Shown here: one piece after another, positions 43,313 through 52,629 of the stretch
Layout: every line of letters begins with the position of its first letter
Numbering within the stretch: position 1 is the stretch's first letter
Translations under genes and position numbers: made by a program
Origin: Thalassospira marina
Lineage (GTDB): Bacteria > Pseudomonadota > Alphaproteobacteria > Rhodospirillales > Thalassospiraceae
Assembly: GCF_002844375.1 (NCBI RefSeq)
Contig: NZ_CP024199.1
Location: 1,128,001-1,192,000 of the forward strand
Reading direction: 5' to 3'
DNA: 64,000 bases
The notes under the pieces: generated by a model
Database searches by the model: none
Told to the model about the DNA's origin: nothing
The model's input: only the letters and a program-made list of their open reading frames with translations

Positions 43313-46300
43313 ATGCTTCGATTGACGGCCATTTGTGTGGTGGCGTTTGCTTTTATCGCTGGTGTCTATTCGACTGTTCCCCTTCTGATCGGGTCACTGG
43401 ACAGGGAACTGTCCTTTGCCATCGCCTTTGTGGTTGAATTCATGGCGCTGTTTTCGGTGGCCATTGGCCTTGTCATTTACGACACGACCCGGCGACGCCA
43501 GCTTTTATATGTTGCGCTGGGGATGGTTTCATTATCGGTGGGGGATGGGGTTGGCCTTGCCGCGCCGGTTATTTTACCGCATTTGCAGCCGGGCTGGTTA
43601 TGGGCATTGTTATCGGATGTTTCGTGGTTTTCCCTGTTTAGCCGCGTTGTCGCCAATGTCTTTTTCCTGATCAGTGTTTTGCGGGCCAATGCGCGCGATA
43701 ATACCTGCCGTAATGACCAGCTTTGGGTGGCGATCCCGGTTATTCTGATTTGTGCGATTGCCGTGCAACTGGCGCTGTCGCTGTTTTCCACGACCTTTGC
43801 CTACGATATTTCCCATATTTTTGCGCATATGATGATGCTGCCGCTTTTGGTCAGCACCGTTTTGGCGGTGATGGTTCTGTCGGGCTATCTGATGCGGGTG
43901 GTGCGTCGGCCAACTGCCTTTGAAGTGCTGTTCACCGTGTTTTTGTTAAATTCGCTATATCACCATATGGCGTTTGTGCTGTTTGATGATGCCGGGCGCG
44001 CCATAACAGCCGAATTTTTAATGCCATCGCGGCTGTTTAGTTATGGCTGTGTGCTGGTGGCGATGGTGGCAGCCCTGCGCGATCTTTATCGCAGTGCATC
44101 GCAATCCAGTTCGGCCAAAAGTGCATTTTTGGCAACCATGAGCCACGAAATCCGCACGCCATTAAACGGGGTTCTGGGCATGGCGCAATTATTGCGCCAG
44201 ACCAGCCTGAACCAGGTTCAGCGTGAACGGGTGGATGCCATTTTATCGTCCGGCCGGGCCTTGATGACCCTGCTGAACGATATCCTGGATATGAGCAAGA
44301 TCGAAGCCGGCCATGCCGACGTTGAAGCACGGCCCTTTCGCCCCTATGACGTGACATGTGATTTATCCAATGCGATTTTGGCCCTGACCCAGGAAAAGAA
44401 CCTGAAACTGGTATGGGATGATAAAATCCTGCGTAATCGCATCTTTATTGGCGACGAAGTGCGGTTTCGCCAGGTTTTGTGGAACCTTTTGTCAAATGCG
44501 GTGAAGTTTACCCGCAAGGGATCCGTGCAGCTTGTGGTCGAACATGACCCCAGCCGCGCAGGCGGGCGCATACCGGGCAGCCGCCCGAACGAGGTTTACC
44601 GTTTTTCTGTTAGCGATACCGGCATCGGCATTGCGCCGGAACGCCAGGCACGCATTTTCCAGGCCTTTACCCAGGGCGATAATTCGACCATGCGCCAGTT
44701 TGGCGGAACGGGGCTGGGCCTGTCGATTTCGCAAAACCTGATCACGATGATGGGCGGGCATATTGGCCTGCATAGCGTGCCCGGTCAGGGAACCCGGTTT
44801 GATTGCTGGCTGCCGTTTGATGTGCGCAGTGTCGAGGTAAACCAGCCCGAAAACAGCCTGGCCCAGCGCGAAGAAAATGCGCTGAGCATCCTTGCCGATA
44901 AAAAGGTGCTGGTGGTCGAGGATAACGAAATCAACGCCAATGTGATGGCATCCTTTCTGGAACGGATGGGGTTGAAGGTTGATATCGTTGGTAATGGGCG
45001 CCTGGCCGTGCAGGCCTTTCAGAATGATGAATATGACGCCATCCTGATGGATGCGCATATGCCGGTTCTTGATGGCGAGGGGGCAACCCGCCATATCCGG
45101 GAAATTGAACGCGAAGCCAGCGGCGGGCGCATTCCCATTATTGGTGTTACTGCCGACGCCTTTGCCGACCGGCAACGTGATTTTCTGGCTGCGGGCATGG
45201 ACGAGGTTTTAACCAAACCGGTCGAGGAACGCCGCCTGCATGCCAGCCTGATCCATCATTTGCGGGGCAGGGGCGATATGGTTGATCCATCGGGCATGGG
45301 ATTTTCACCTGCATCCGATGCGATTGAAACCAACCCGGTGCGTCTGGCCGATATCCCCTGGCAAACACTGGCCGAAATCAGAACAGCGGGCATGCCCAAG
45401 GCCGACCTGGCCCTGGAAAATGGCGATGTGATGGGCGAAAACGCCCGTGCCGCACGCTGGGCCGATAATGCGATTGATGTTGCATCCCCCAAAAAACAGG
45501 ACCTGCCAGCCCCCGCCCAACAACATGCAATCCGCACCATGCAGCGCAAACCGGCAGATGTGGCAGAAGCGGCAGAAGCGGCACAAATGGCACAAGTGGC
45601 ACAAGTGGCAGATCGTAAAGAGGTGCAGCGCAACGTTGCGAACGGCACTGTTGCTGCCAGTGCCGTTGCGCCAAAGGATCGCCCGGCACCTGTTGATCCT
45701 ACTGCGCCGCTTGCACAGGCAACACCCGTCGCATCATCAGCCGAAGAAGTGAATGCCAATGGTGCGAAACCCGAAATTGCGCGGGAAAAAACGGGTGACC
45801 AGCGGCCTTTGCGGGTGCGTCAGGGCATTGGTGCAAAGCTGAAACGGCGTTTTTCCAGCCAGAGCGGCCGTGATGACAGTGCAAAAACAACAGCCAACAC
45901 ATCCGCAAAATCCACAAAGGCAGCCGGAAGCGAACAGGCACAGCAACAGGCCATAACGGCTGATGGCGCGGCCCAAACCACGGATAAGCCCGCAGCACCG
46001 CCGCAAGCCGCCGTTGAAAGCAGTGTAAGCGAGTTTGAAACCCCGCTGGTTAACGAGGTGCGCCTGCAGGAAATGCTGGATGCATTGGGTAATGAGCAGA
46101 TGACGACACTGGTGCGCATGCTGCCTGATGCCTTTCGCGAGGAACGCGAACGTATGACCAATGCCGTTGCCGATAATGATGCCGTCGCGTTTCGCCGTGC
46201 GGCCCATTCCCTGAAGGGCATGGCAGCCAACCTTGCGGCTGACAGGATTTCACGCAAGGCGCGCGAGCTGGAATATTTTGACGGACCGCTGGATCAGACG

Positions 46301-46375
46301 CTGGTTCTGATCGAGGATTTGAACGGTGTTTTACAGCAAACCATGCAAAAGTTGCTGGAGGATACGGCAGGTTAA
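43313..46375 (+). CDS. Hybrid sensor histidine kinase with receiver and HPt domains
   Basis: 1020 residues. Seven or so membrane helices (1-250) form an integral-membrane sensor. HisKA 'FLATMSHEIRTPLNGVLGM', HATPase ('LLSNAVKFTRKG', 'DTGIGIAPERQ', 'GGTGLGLSIS'), receiver 'VLVVEDNEINANVM' with 'DAILMDAHMPVLDG', then about 240 residues of Ala/Gln/Pro-rich low-complexity linker (9-bp repeats at 45570-45610), and a C-terminal HPt ('FRRAAHSLKGMAANLAADRIS'). The phosphorelay is complete within one chain up to the HPt; the output regulator must be elsewhere. BarA-like architecture. Confidence 0.92.
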   Translation: MLRLTAICVVAFAFIAGVYSTVPLLIGSLDRELSFAIAFVVEFMALFSVAIGLVIYDTTRRRQLLYVALGMVSLSVGDGVGLAAPVILPHLQPGWLWALLSDVSWFSLFSRVVANVFFLISVLRANARDNTCRNDQLWVAIPVILICAIAVQLALSLFSTTFAYDISHIFAHMMMLPLLVSTVLAVMVLSGYLMRVVRRPTAFEVLFTVFLLNSLYHHMAFVLFDDAGRAITAEFLMPSRLFSYGCVLVAMVAALRDLYRSASQSSSAKSAFLATMSHEIRTPLNGVLGMAQLLRQTSLNQVQRERVDAILSSGRALMTLLNDILDMSKIEAGHADVEARPFRPYDVTCDLSNAILALTQEKNLKLVWDDKILRNRIFIGDEVRFRQVLWNLLSNAVKFTRKGSVQLVVEHDPSRAGGRIPGSRPNEVYRFSVSDTGIGIAPERQARIFQAFTQGDNSTMRQFGGTGLGLSISQNLITMMGGHIGLHSVPGQGTRFDCWLPFDVRSVEVNQPENSLAQREENALSILADKKVLVVEDNEINANVMASFLERMGLKVDIVGNGRLAVQAFQNDEYDAILMDAHMPVLDGEGATRHIREIEREASGGRIPIIGVTADAFADRQRDFLAAGMDEVLTKPVEERRLHASLIHHLRGRGDMVDPSGMGFSPASDAIETNPVRLADIPWQTLAEIRTAGMPKADLALENGDVMGENARAARWADNAIDVASPKKQDLPAPAQQHAIRTMQRKPADVAEAAEAAQMAQVAQVADRKEVQRNVANGTVAASAVAPKDRPAPVDPTAPLAQATPVASSAEEVNANGAKPEIAREKTGDQRPLRVRQGIGAKLKRRFSSQSGRDDSAKTTANTSAKSTKAAGSEQAQQQAITADGAAQTTDKPAAPPQAAVESSVSEFETPLVNEVRLQEMLDALGNEQMTTLVRMLPDAFREERERMTNAVADNDAVAFRRAAHSLKGMAANLAADRISRKARELEYFDGPLDQTLVLIEDLNGVLQQTMQKLLEDTAG

Positions 46376-46523
46376 AACCAGCCGCGTCACAGCACGGTGT
46401 GGGTAAAAGCCCGGTTTTTCGGGCAAATTAGCGGCGGTTTTGTTCAATTATCGCAAGGTTGATTGCAAAGTTTTTCCCGTGTTAGGTGAGGGGGATTGAG
46501 GGGCGACACAGGAGAAAAGACAC

Positions 46524-46973
46524 ATGAAACGCGTTCTTTCCAAATTGATCCTTTGGGCCATTCCGGCAACGGCACTGTTATGCGGGTCGGCATTGGCCGA
46601 TGCCCCGTCCAAAACATCCGGCCCGGCTGATGGCGCATCGCAGCCTGCACGCAAGCAGGTGCAAATCCTTGATACCAAACAGAATGTCGAAATTACCGGT
46701 AAAAAGGGCCAGCTTGCCAATTTGTCCAACCCCGATACCGGCATGAAGGAAACGGCGGTGGTGATGGAAACAACCGACCTTGAAAGCCGCCCCATCATGA
46801 TCGCAATGCGCCTTGAACATCCATTGGGCGAGGCAGAGCTGGAATATTTCGATAAAAACAGCCCCGGCAATGTTGCGATTTCGGCGAAATGCCAGGAAGT
46901 GCTGGTCGCGCAAATGCCAAGCGGACGCCATATTGCGCAGGGTAACCAGTGCAATGTCACCGATTTTGAGTGA
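46524..46973 (+). CDS. Exported protein of unknown function
   Basis: 149 residues with a clear signal peptide (1-25, ALLCGSALADA) and a good site (CAGGAGAAAA). The mature part is small and polar, with two cysteines near the C-terminus ('AKCQEVLVAQ', 'GNQCNVTDFE') that could form a disulfide. No family recognised. Confidence 0.75.
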   Translation: MKRVLSKLILWAIPATALLCGSALADAPSKTSGPADGASQPARKQVQILDTKQNVEITGKKGQLANLSNPDTGMKETAVVMETTDLESRPIMIAMRLEHPLGEAELEYFDKNSPGNVAISAKCQEVLVAQMPSGRHIAQGNQCNVTDFE

Positions 46974-47018
46974 TCGGCCGCGTCAGTAACACCGTGATGT
47001 GATGCCAGAAAGAACGAT

Positions 47019-47051
47019 CCCGGCGGCAGGCGATAGCGCATTGCCGCCGGG
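47019..47051. terminator. GC-rich hairpin between convergent genes
   Basis: CCCGGCGGCA (47019-47028) pairs with TGCCGCCGGG (47042-47051). No T-tract on either side, so a weak or Rho-assisted terminator at best. Confidence 0.4.
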
Positions 47052-47068
47052 CAAAGATCGGTGTGTGT

Positions 47069-48220
47069 TTAGCGCGTGATCAGGTCAAGCGCGTGGCGCG
47101 ATACGGCGTCATTGCCGGTTTCCGTCACAATCACGGAATGGCCGGGGCACATGGCAAAGCCACTTTCGCTGTCCATCAAAATCATATGCAGGAAAAATAC
47201 CATGCCCGGTTCGGCGATGACCGGATTGGCATGATAGAACATGGGCCAGTCCATCCAGTTCGGGGCAAAGGTTGTTCCCATGGAATAACCACAGGCATTA
47301 AGGCGATGCGCATTCATGCCATTTGCATCGCAAACGCGGGCATAGGCATCAAACACATTGCCAATCGGTTCGCCCGGTTTCAGGGCGGTGCGGCAGGCAT
47401 CCATCGCCTCGCAGGCGACCTTGTGCATTTCAACATGGCGGGCATTTGCGGCTCCAACCGGGATGGTGCGCATCATTGCCGCATGATAGTGGCGATAGGC
47501 ACCGGCCCATTCCAGCGTGATCTGGTCAGTTTCCGCCAGATGTTTGCGGCCGGAAAAATACCGGCACAACAGGGCATCACGCCCGGCGCCGATGATAAAT
47601 TCATTGCCGGGATAATCGCCGCCACCGGCAAAAATTGCGCCCTGCATGGCAGCAAGAACGTCGCCTTCAAATGCACCGGCATGAACGGTATCAAGGGCGG
47701 CGTCCCAGGCATCGTCGGCCAGTTCGCCCGCACGACGGATATAGGCCAGTTCAGCCGGGCTTTTCACCACGCGCAGTTCGGAAACCAGGCGTGATGCATC
47801 GCTTAATGTGCAAAAGCCATCCAGGGCTGATTCCAGCTTTTTGCCATTGGCGGCGGTCAGGCCATAGGCATCATATTCAACGCCCAGCTTTTTGTTGGCC
47901 ACACCAAATTCGGCCAGCATATCGCGCAATTGCAGGGCCGGGTTAACGTCGGGCCCATCTACCCAGATGCGGATATCCTCGATATCGGATGTATGGCGGG
48001 CCTGACGCAAATCAGGGGCGCGGGTGATCAGGGCGACACGGCCATCGGTGCCCAGATACAGGCACTGGAAAAATACATATCCAAACGTGTCATAGCCGGT
48101 CAGGTAAAACATGCTTTCCTGGCGGAACATCAAAAGGCCATCAAGGCCGGCGTCTTCCAGTTTGGCAATGGTTGCAGCCCGGCGTTGTGCCAGTTCGCTG
48201 CGTTCAAAATGCAGGGGCAT
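47069..48220 (-). CDS. M24-family hydrolase, ectoine-hydrolase (DoeA)-like, altered metal ligands
   Basis: 383 residues: creatinase N-terminal domain (1-130, 'GLLMFRQESMFYLTGYD') and pita-bread M24 domain. In place of the usual D...D pair it has 'LEWAGAYRHYHAAMMRTI', with Glu and His at the two ligand positions; the later His region reads 'NAHRLNACGYSMGTTF' and the last Glu is in 'SVIVTETGND'. This matches the DoeA-type branch that hydrolyses cyclic or amide substrates rather than Xaa-Pro peptides, but no other ectoine gene is present. Start ATG 48220 has AGGAAA upstream. Confidence 0.78.
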   Translation of the reverse strand: MPLHFERSELAQRRAATIAKLEDAGLDGLLMFRQESMFYLTGYDTFGYVFFQCLYLGTDGRVALITRAPDLRQARHTSDIEDIRIWVDGPDVNPALQLRDMLAEFGVANKKLGVEYDAYGLTAANGKKLESALDGFCTLSDASRLVSELRVVKSPAELAYIRRAGELADDAWDAALDTVHAGAFEGDVLAAMQGAIFAGGGDYPGNEFIIGAGRDALLCRYFSGRKHLAETDQITLEWAGAYRHYHAAMMRTIPVGAANARHVEMHKVACEAMDACRTALKPGEPIGNVFDAYARVCDANGMNAHRLNACGYSMGTTFAPNWMDWPMFYHANPVIAEPGMVFFLHMILMDSESGFAMCPGHSVIVTETGNDAVSRHALDLITR

Positions 48221-48451
48221 CGTGGATTTCCTGTTATCGGTCTGTGGCGATGGAACGCAAATAGGCTAAGTCGCCAAGGACGCTATCAATTTTCCGAAAA
48301 TGACGCACATCCTATTTTGGTTTTAGCACCTTGCGGGACCGGCAAATTATACGTAGGGCGCGCGCAAACAGCGTAGGGTTGCCCGCCTGTCATGGAACAG
48401 TCACGCCGCATATTCGTTAAACTGGTATCGTAACAATTGACGGAGGCAATC

Positions 48452-48703
48452 TTGGTTAAGGATCATGGGCCGTCGATAAAGGATGATGAAACCTATCAAC
48501 GCCTGCGAGACGAGGGTGCCAGCAAGGAAAAGGCAGCCCGTATTGCCAATGCCGGTACGCAAGCCAGCAAAAAGGGTGGCAAACACCCGCCTTACGAAGA
48601 ATGGACCCGCGATGATTTGTATGCGCAGGCCAGAAAGGTTGGCATTGATGGCCGCTCGGATATGACCAAGGACCAACTGATCAGGGCGCTGCGCACTCAT
48701 TAG
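48452..48703 (+). CDS. Small Rho_N/SAP-like protein
   Basis: 83 residues from TTG 48452, set by GGAGG at 48442-48446; an in-frame TTG at 48437 would place the site inside the gene. 'VKDHGPSIKDDETYQRLRDEGASKEKAARIAN' opens the protein; the C-terminal 'WTRDDLYAQARKVGIDGRSDMTKDQLIRAL' looks like the Rho N-terminal/SAP helix-turn-helix that binds nucleic acid. Similar small proteins are often annotated as plasmid- or stress-associated. A paralogue follows 211 bp downstream. Confidence 0.75.
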   Translation: MVKDHGPSIKDDETYQRLRDEGASKEKAARIANAGTQASKKGGKHPPYEEWTRDDLYAQARKVGIDGRSDMTKDQLIRALRTH

Positions 48704-48914
48704 GGCGGGCAAATATAACTCTGTTTTAATGCCGGTTTCCCGTTTGCGTCTGCGGCAAAGCCGCGGCGGGCCTTGTGCTGCGATGAATTTGCGCAGGCGG
48801 GTTGGAATCTTGCAGATTTGTTACCACATCATGGTTTCGGACTTGTGACACGGGGATCACAAGGCGGTCTGTTATTGCCTTTGTTACACCAACTGCTAGT
48901 GAAAGGAGCAAAAA

Positions 48915-49097
48915 ATGGCAAGCTACAGCGACCTTAAACGTCATTCGGCGTCCCCAAACGATACGAAAATGGCTGGTCCGCGATATGAAAAATGGAATCG
49001 CGACGACCTTTATCATCTGGCGAAGGTACGCGGCATCGAAGAACGTGCGCGTATGAGCAACGAAGAACTGATCCAGGCTCTGCGCCGTCAGAGTTAA
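48915..49097 (+). CDS. Small Rho_N/SAP-like protein, paralogue
   Basis: 60 residues with AAAGGAG before ATG 48915. Its 'WNRDDLYHLAKVRGIEERARMSNEELIQAL' aligns over 30 residues with the end of the 48452 protein, so the two are diverged copies. Likely a nucleic-acid-binding module. Confidence 0.75.
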   Translation: MASYSDLKRHSASPNDTKMAGPRYEKWNRDDLYHLAKVRGIEERARMSNEELIQALRRQS

Positions 49098-49818
49098 GGA
49101 TTTGACTTTCCCGCATATGACAGGTGTGAAAACACTCCCAAGCCTGCAGCAGGATGCGCAGGCGACAATCTTGCGGGGCAGGCAATCAGGTGTGACCATC
49201 GTTTGCATTGCCTGCCCGATGTTTCCTTCCCTTTCCATGTCCCGCGAATACATCTAGCACAGCACCCCAGGCCTTTTATCCGTATGGCTGCTCAAACCTG
49301 CCCGGATGGATCATCTTTCGGGCGAATGGAGAGGGGTGAATCGTGGATTTTGGCGGGATCGGGCTTTGAGACATGTTGGCAAAAGCCCGGAATATTCGCG
49401 AACCATATAGGCAGAATTTAAAAACCACAGCAGGAATATCGGTCAGGTTGTGGATTTGAGCGGGAAAATAAAGTTGAGGTGCTTTTTTTTCTGCAACCGC
49501 CAATTCAGACTATGCGCCTGTCTGAGCACGGTATTTTGTATCAGCGCGTTATGCCCAGTTTGGATTAATTCAAAAATATTGGCTAAAAATAAGGTTATTC
49601 TGGTTTATATTGGTATGTGCCAAATGTAGCCACAGGTCGTGAAATGGGGGAAATGCCATAGGGGACCCGGGCTTGGTCTATGGCGGGCTATTCTAAAGAA
49701 GGGCCTAAGCGCATTTGACCCCGGCCCTGTAATTGATTATGGCCTTGAATGCCGTTTATTAGGGCGGCGTAATTTCCTGGAAATACAGGAACATCAAAGG
49801 GGCGGGGCAAGCCGGGTG
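49098..49818. other. 721-bp gene-free stretch
   Basis: It holds an 11-bp hairpin GGGCAGGCAAT/ATTGCCTGCCC (49176-49217), probably the terminator of the small gene. An AT-rich stretch (49560-49620) could hold the promoter of the binding-protein gene. The frame of that gene extends to 49639 but without signal-peptide character. No other gene seen. Confidence 0.45.
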
Positions 49819-50952
49819 ATGGTACTGCGAACAATTGGCGCGCTGCTGACAGGGGTCATTCTGTCGGCTGGTTGCGGACAGGCGCTGGCTGAAACAGCGC
49901 ATATGCCGCGCGTTGCCTTTATCAACCCAGGATTTGGCAGCAAAGGCTTCTGGAAAGACGTCAGCGAAACCATGCATGCTGCGGCAAAGCAGTTCGGTTT
50001 TGAAATTGTCGAATTTGACAGCGATCGCCAGTGGCCCCTGATGGCGCAAAATGCCAATCGCGTTTTTGCCATGGACCCGCCGCCAGATTACATCATCGCC
50101 TCGAACGAGCATCAGCAGGGTGGCCGCATCATCATCGAGGCCAATACCCGCCACATCCCGATTTTCATGCTGCTAAATGACCTGACGGACGAGCAAAAGG
50201 CCCGCCTGGGCCATGCGGGTGGTAAAAAGCTGCCTTACTGGATTGCCACCCTGACACCCGATAATAAAAAGGCGGGTTATGATATTGCCCGGTCGCTGGT
50301 GGTGGCGGATGAAAAACTGCATCCTGATGAAACAGATCGCGATATTTGCCTGCTGTCATTGACCGGGGACTGGAACACGCCAGCATCGCTGGACCGCATT
50401 GCCGGGCTGGACCTTGCATTGGCGGATTTCCCCGTGCTTGATGAAAAGCGCCGGCTGGTTGCCAACTGGTCCTATGACGAGGCCTATAAACGCACGGCAG
50501 GCTGGCTGCCCGAAGGGTGCCTGGATGCCGTTTGGGCCGCAAATGACGATATTGCACGTGGTGCAATTGCCGCAATTGAGGATACAGGCAAGGTCGCAGG
50601 CAAAGATGTTGTGGTGGGGGGCTTGAATTGGTCGGCCCAAGGTCTGAAATTGGTGAAAGAGGGAAAAATGACCATGACCCATGGTGGCCACTTTCTGGCC
50701 GGGGCGTGGATTATGGTTATGTTGAATGACTTTCACAACGGGGTTGATCTGCAAGGCAAGGGGCCAAATTATTCATTTCCCATGCAGGCAATTACCCGTG
50801 ATAACGTAGACCTGTTTCAGGAGAAGTTTGGCAAGCGCGACTGGAATATTGTGGACTTCACGACTTTTTCCCTGTCTGGCAGGGAAAAGGACGGCGCGAC
50901 TTACCAGTTTGATCTGAAACACCTGTTTGCCGCGATAAAACCTGACCGATGA
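49819..50952 (+). CDS. Periplasmic sugar-type binding protein paired with a diguanylate cyclase
   Basis: 377 residues from ATG 49819, where a signal peptide begins (MVLRTIGALLTG... ALAE). The mature protein is a type-1 periplasmic binding fold ('RVAFINPGFGSKGFWKDV', 'PPPDYIIASNEHQQGG', 'LDAVWAANDDIARGAIAAIED', 'VVVGGLNWSAQGLKLVKEG'). No ABC permease or ATPase follows; instead a membrane GGDEF gene starts 20 bp later. It probably senses a ligand and signals through the cyclase, in the manner of LuxP with LuxQ. Confidence 0.82.
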   Translation: MVLRTIGALLTGVILSAGCGQALAETAHMPRVAFINPGFGSKGFWKDVSETMHAAAKQFGFEIVEFDSDRQWPLMAQNANRVFAMDPPPDYIIASNEHQQGGRIIIEANTRHIPIFMLLNDLTDEQKARLGHAGGKKLPYWIATLTPDNKKAGYDIARSLVVADEKLHPDETDRDICLLSLTGDWNTPASLDRIAGLDLALADFPVLDEKRRLVANWSYDEAYKRTAGWLPEGCLDAVWAANDDIARGAIAAIEDTGKVAGKDVVVGGLNWSAQGLKLVKEGKMTMTHGGHFLAGAWIMVMLNDFHNGVDLQGKGPNYSFPMQAITRDNVDLFQEKFGKRDWNIVDFTTFSLSGREKDGATYQFDLKHLFAAIKPDR

Positions 50953-50972
50953 AAAAGAAACAAGGATAAGAA

Positions 50973-52430
50973 GTGGTGCAAGCACCATCCGGCGCAGCGA
51001 AAAAGGAAGATTTGGGTAAGCTCAGACCTGGCAGTTCGCTTTTTGCGCGTCAGCTTCGCTGGGGCCTTTTGATCGCTTTGTGCCTTGGTATCCTGATTAT
51101 GCTTTATCAGGGGATATCTGATTATCGTTCCCTGTTAAATGTTTATGACCAGACCAACGAACGTGTCATCAATTCCACGCTTGCAGTTGCCGGTACGGCC
51201 GTGCAGGAACGCGATATGGAACTGGCAAATGCCGTGACCTATAGCGCGATGGTGCAGCGTTCTGTGGCATCGGTTCGTCTTATCACGCTCGATGGCAAGG
51301 TTCTGGCCGAACAGCACCGTGACCTGTCGGCATTACCGCAAAGCATGTGGACCGATAGCCTGTTTGGCGGCACGGTAACGCAGAATATTCCGCTTTATGC
51401 ACCCTCGACCGACCTTTTGGACCGTATTGCGGTGGGCGAGCTTGAAATTACATTTTCCCCGCATGTCTATATTGCGGCCCTCTATGGCCGGGTTGAGATT
51501 TCGTTTATCGGGGTGTTTGTGTTTGCGCTGGCAATGACCTTTGCCGCCGTTGGTGTGACCTATTTTATCGTTACCAAACCGTTGCTGGAACTGATTGGCT
51601 ATATGGTCAAGGTCAACCCGACGGATACGAAAAAGTCCCTGCCTTTGCCGCCGCCTTACCGGCATGACGATGAAATCCAGTTGCTGGGATCGTCCATGAT
51701 CGGGCTGTTCGCCCTGATCCGCAGCAAGGTTGAAAAGCTTGCCAATGTTACCGAAGAACTGAAATCAACCAATCTCAGCCTGGAAACGCGGGTCGAACAG
51801 CGTACCCACGAGCTTAACCAGGCTGTTGAAAAGCTGGAATTACTGGCCGCGACCGACCCGCTGACCGGCCTGGCCAACCGCCGTGCCCTGATGGGCCGGT
51901 TGAAAAATGCTATTGCCGTTTGGAAACGGCGCGGGACGCGGGTGGGGATCATCATCCTCGATCTTGATCATTTCAAAACCCTGAATGATACCTATGGGCA
52001 TCAGACGGGGGATATGGTGCTTAAATCGCTGGCTGCGGTGTTTGGCCGTGTGCTGCGCGAAACGGACCTTCCTGCCCGGGTTGGCGGTGAAGAATTTGCC
52101 GTTCTGATCAGTGATGAAGATGAAAACGGCCTTTCCACCGTTGCCGAACGTTTGCGCAAGGCGATTTCCGAAGACGTGATCAATGCGAATGGCACCACCA
52201 TTCATTATACCGCCAGCCTTGGTATTGCCTGCCTGCCGGTGAAGTCGGACCTTGATATGGGCGATGGCGATGGCATTGAAGGGCTTCTGCGCCAGGCGCG
52301 CGAAGTCGAAAGCATTATTGACCAGCTTTATTCCCTTGCCGACAAAGCCCTTTATGCCGCCAAGGAAAAAGGCCGTAATCGCTGGGAGCTTGGGGACCCA
52401 CCTGCGAATTTCCCGCTGGCTGGCGAATAA
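50973..52430 (+). CDS. Membrane diguanylate cyclase (dCache/HAMP-GGDEF type)
   Basis: 485 residues from GTG 50973 (AAGGATAAG just upstream). TM1 at about 29-49, a periplasmic loop of about 120 residues, TM2 at about 175-200, a HAMP-like segment, a coiled coil ('SLETRVEQRTHELNQAVEKL') and GGDEF with 'DPLTGLANRRALM' and intact GGEEF. It makes c-di-GMP. No EAL domain. The periplasmic loop is the expected contact for the binding protein encoded just upstream. Confidence 0.9.
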   Translation: MVQAPSGAAKKEDLGKLRPGSSLFARQLRWGLLIALCLGILIMLYQGISDYRSLLNVYDQTNERVINSTLAVAGTAVQERDMELANAVTYSAMVQRSVASVRLITLDGKVLAEQHRDLSALPQSMWTDSLFGGTVTQNIPLYAPSTDLLDRIAVGELEITFSPHVYIAALYGRVEISFIGVFVFALAMTFAAVGVTYFIVTKPLLELIGYMVKVNPTDTKKSLPLPPPYRHDDEIQLLGSSMIGLFALIRSKVEKLANVTEELKSTNLSLETRVEQRTHELNQAVEKLELLAATDPLTGLANRRALMGRLKNAIAVWKRRGTRVGIIILDLDHFKTLNDTYGHQTGDMVLKSLAAVFGRVLRETDLPARVGGEEFAVLISDEDENGLSTVAERLRKAISEDVINANGTTIHYTASLGIACLPVKSDLDMGDGDGIEGLLRQAREVESIIDQLYSLADKALYAAKEKGRNRWELGDPPANFPLAGE

Positions 52431-52481
52431 ACCCGTAATCTTTTGCCAATCTTTCTGTTTTTCAAGGCGAGCGCATTATTA

Positions 52482-52511
52482 CCCCATACATGGCTTAATT
52501 GCCGGTATGGG
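52482..52511. promoter_or_regulatory. Inverted repeat upstream of nadV
   Basis: CCCCATAC (52482-52489) and GTATGGGG (52504-52511), 14-nt spacer, about 120 bp before the start. Could be an operator or the terminator stem of the cyclase gene; no T-run. Confidence 0.4.
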
Positions 52512-52629
52512 GCAGTTCATGTTTGCGAAATGGGCTGGCATGGTTCAAAACGGTGGTGGTTTTGCAACGCAATATCATTTGTGTGCATATCGGTTTTAAG
52601 ACTGCGTTTCGCAGCAAAGAGGCTAGGCC

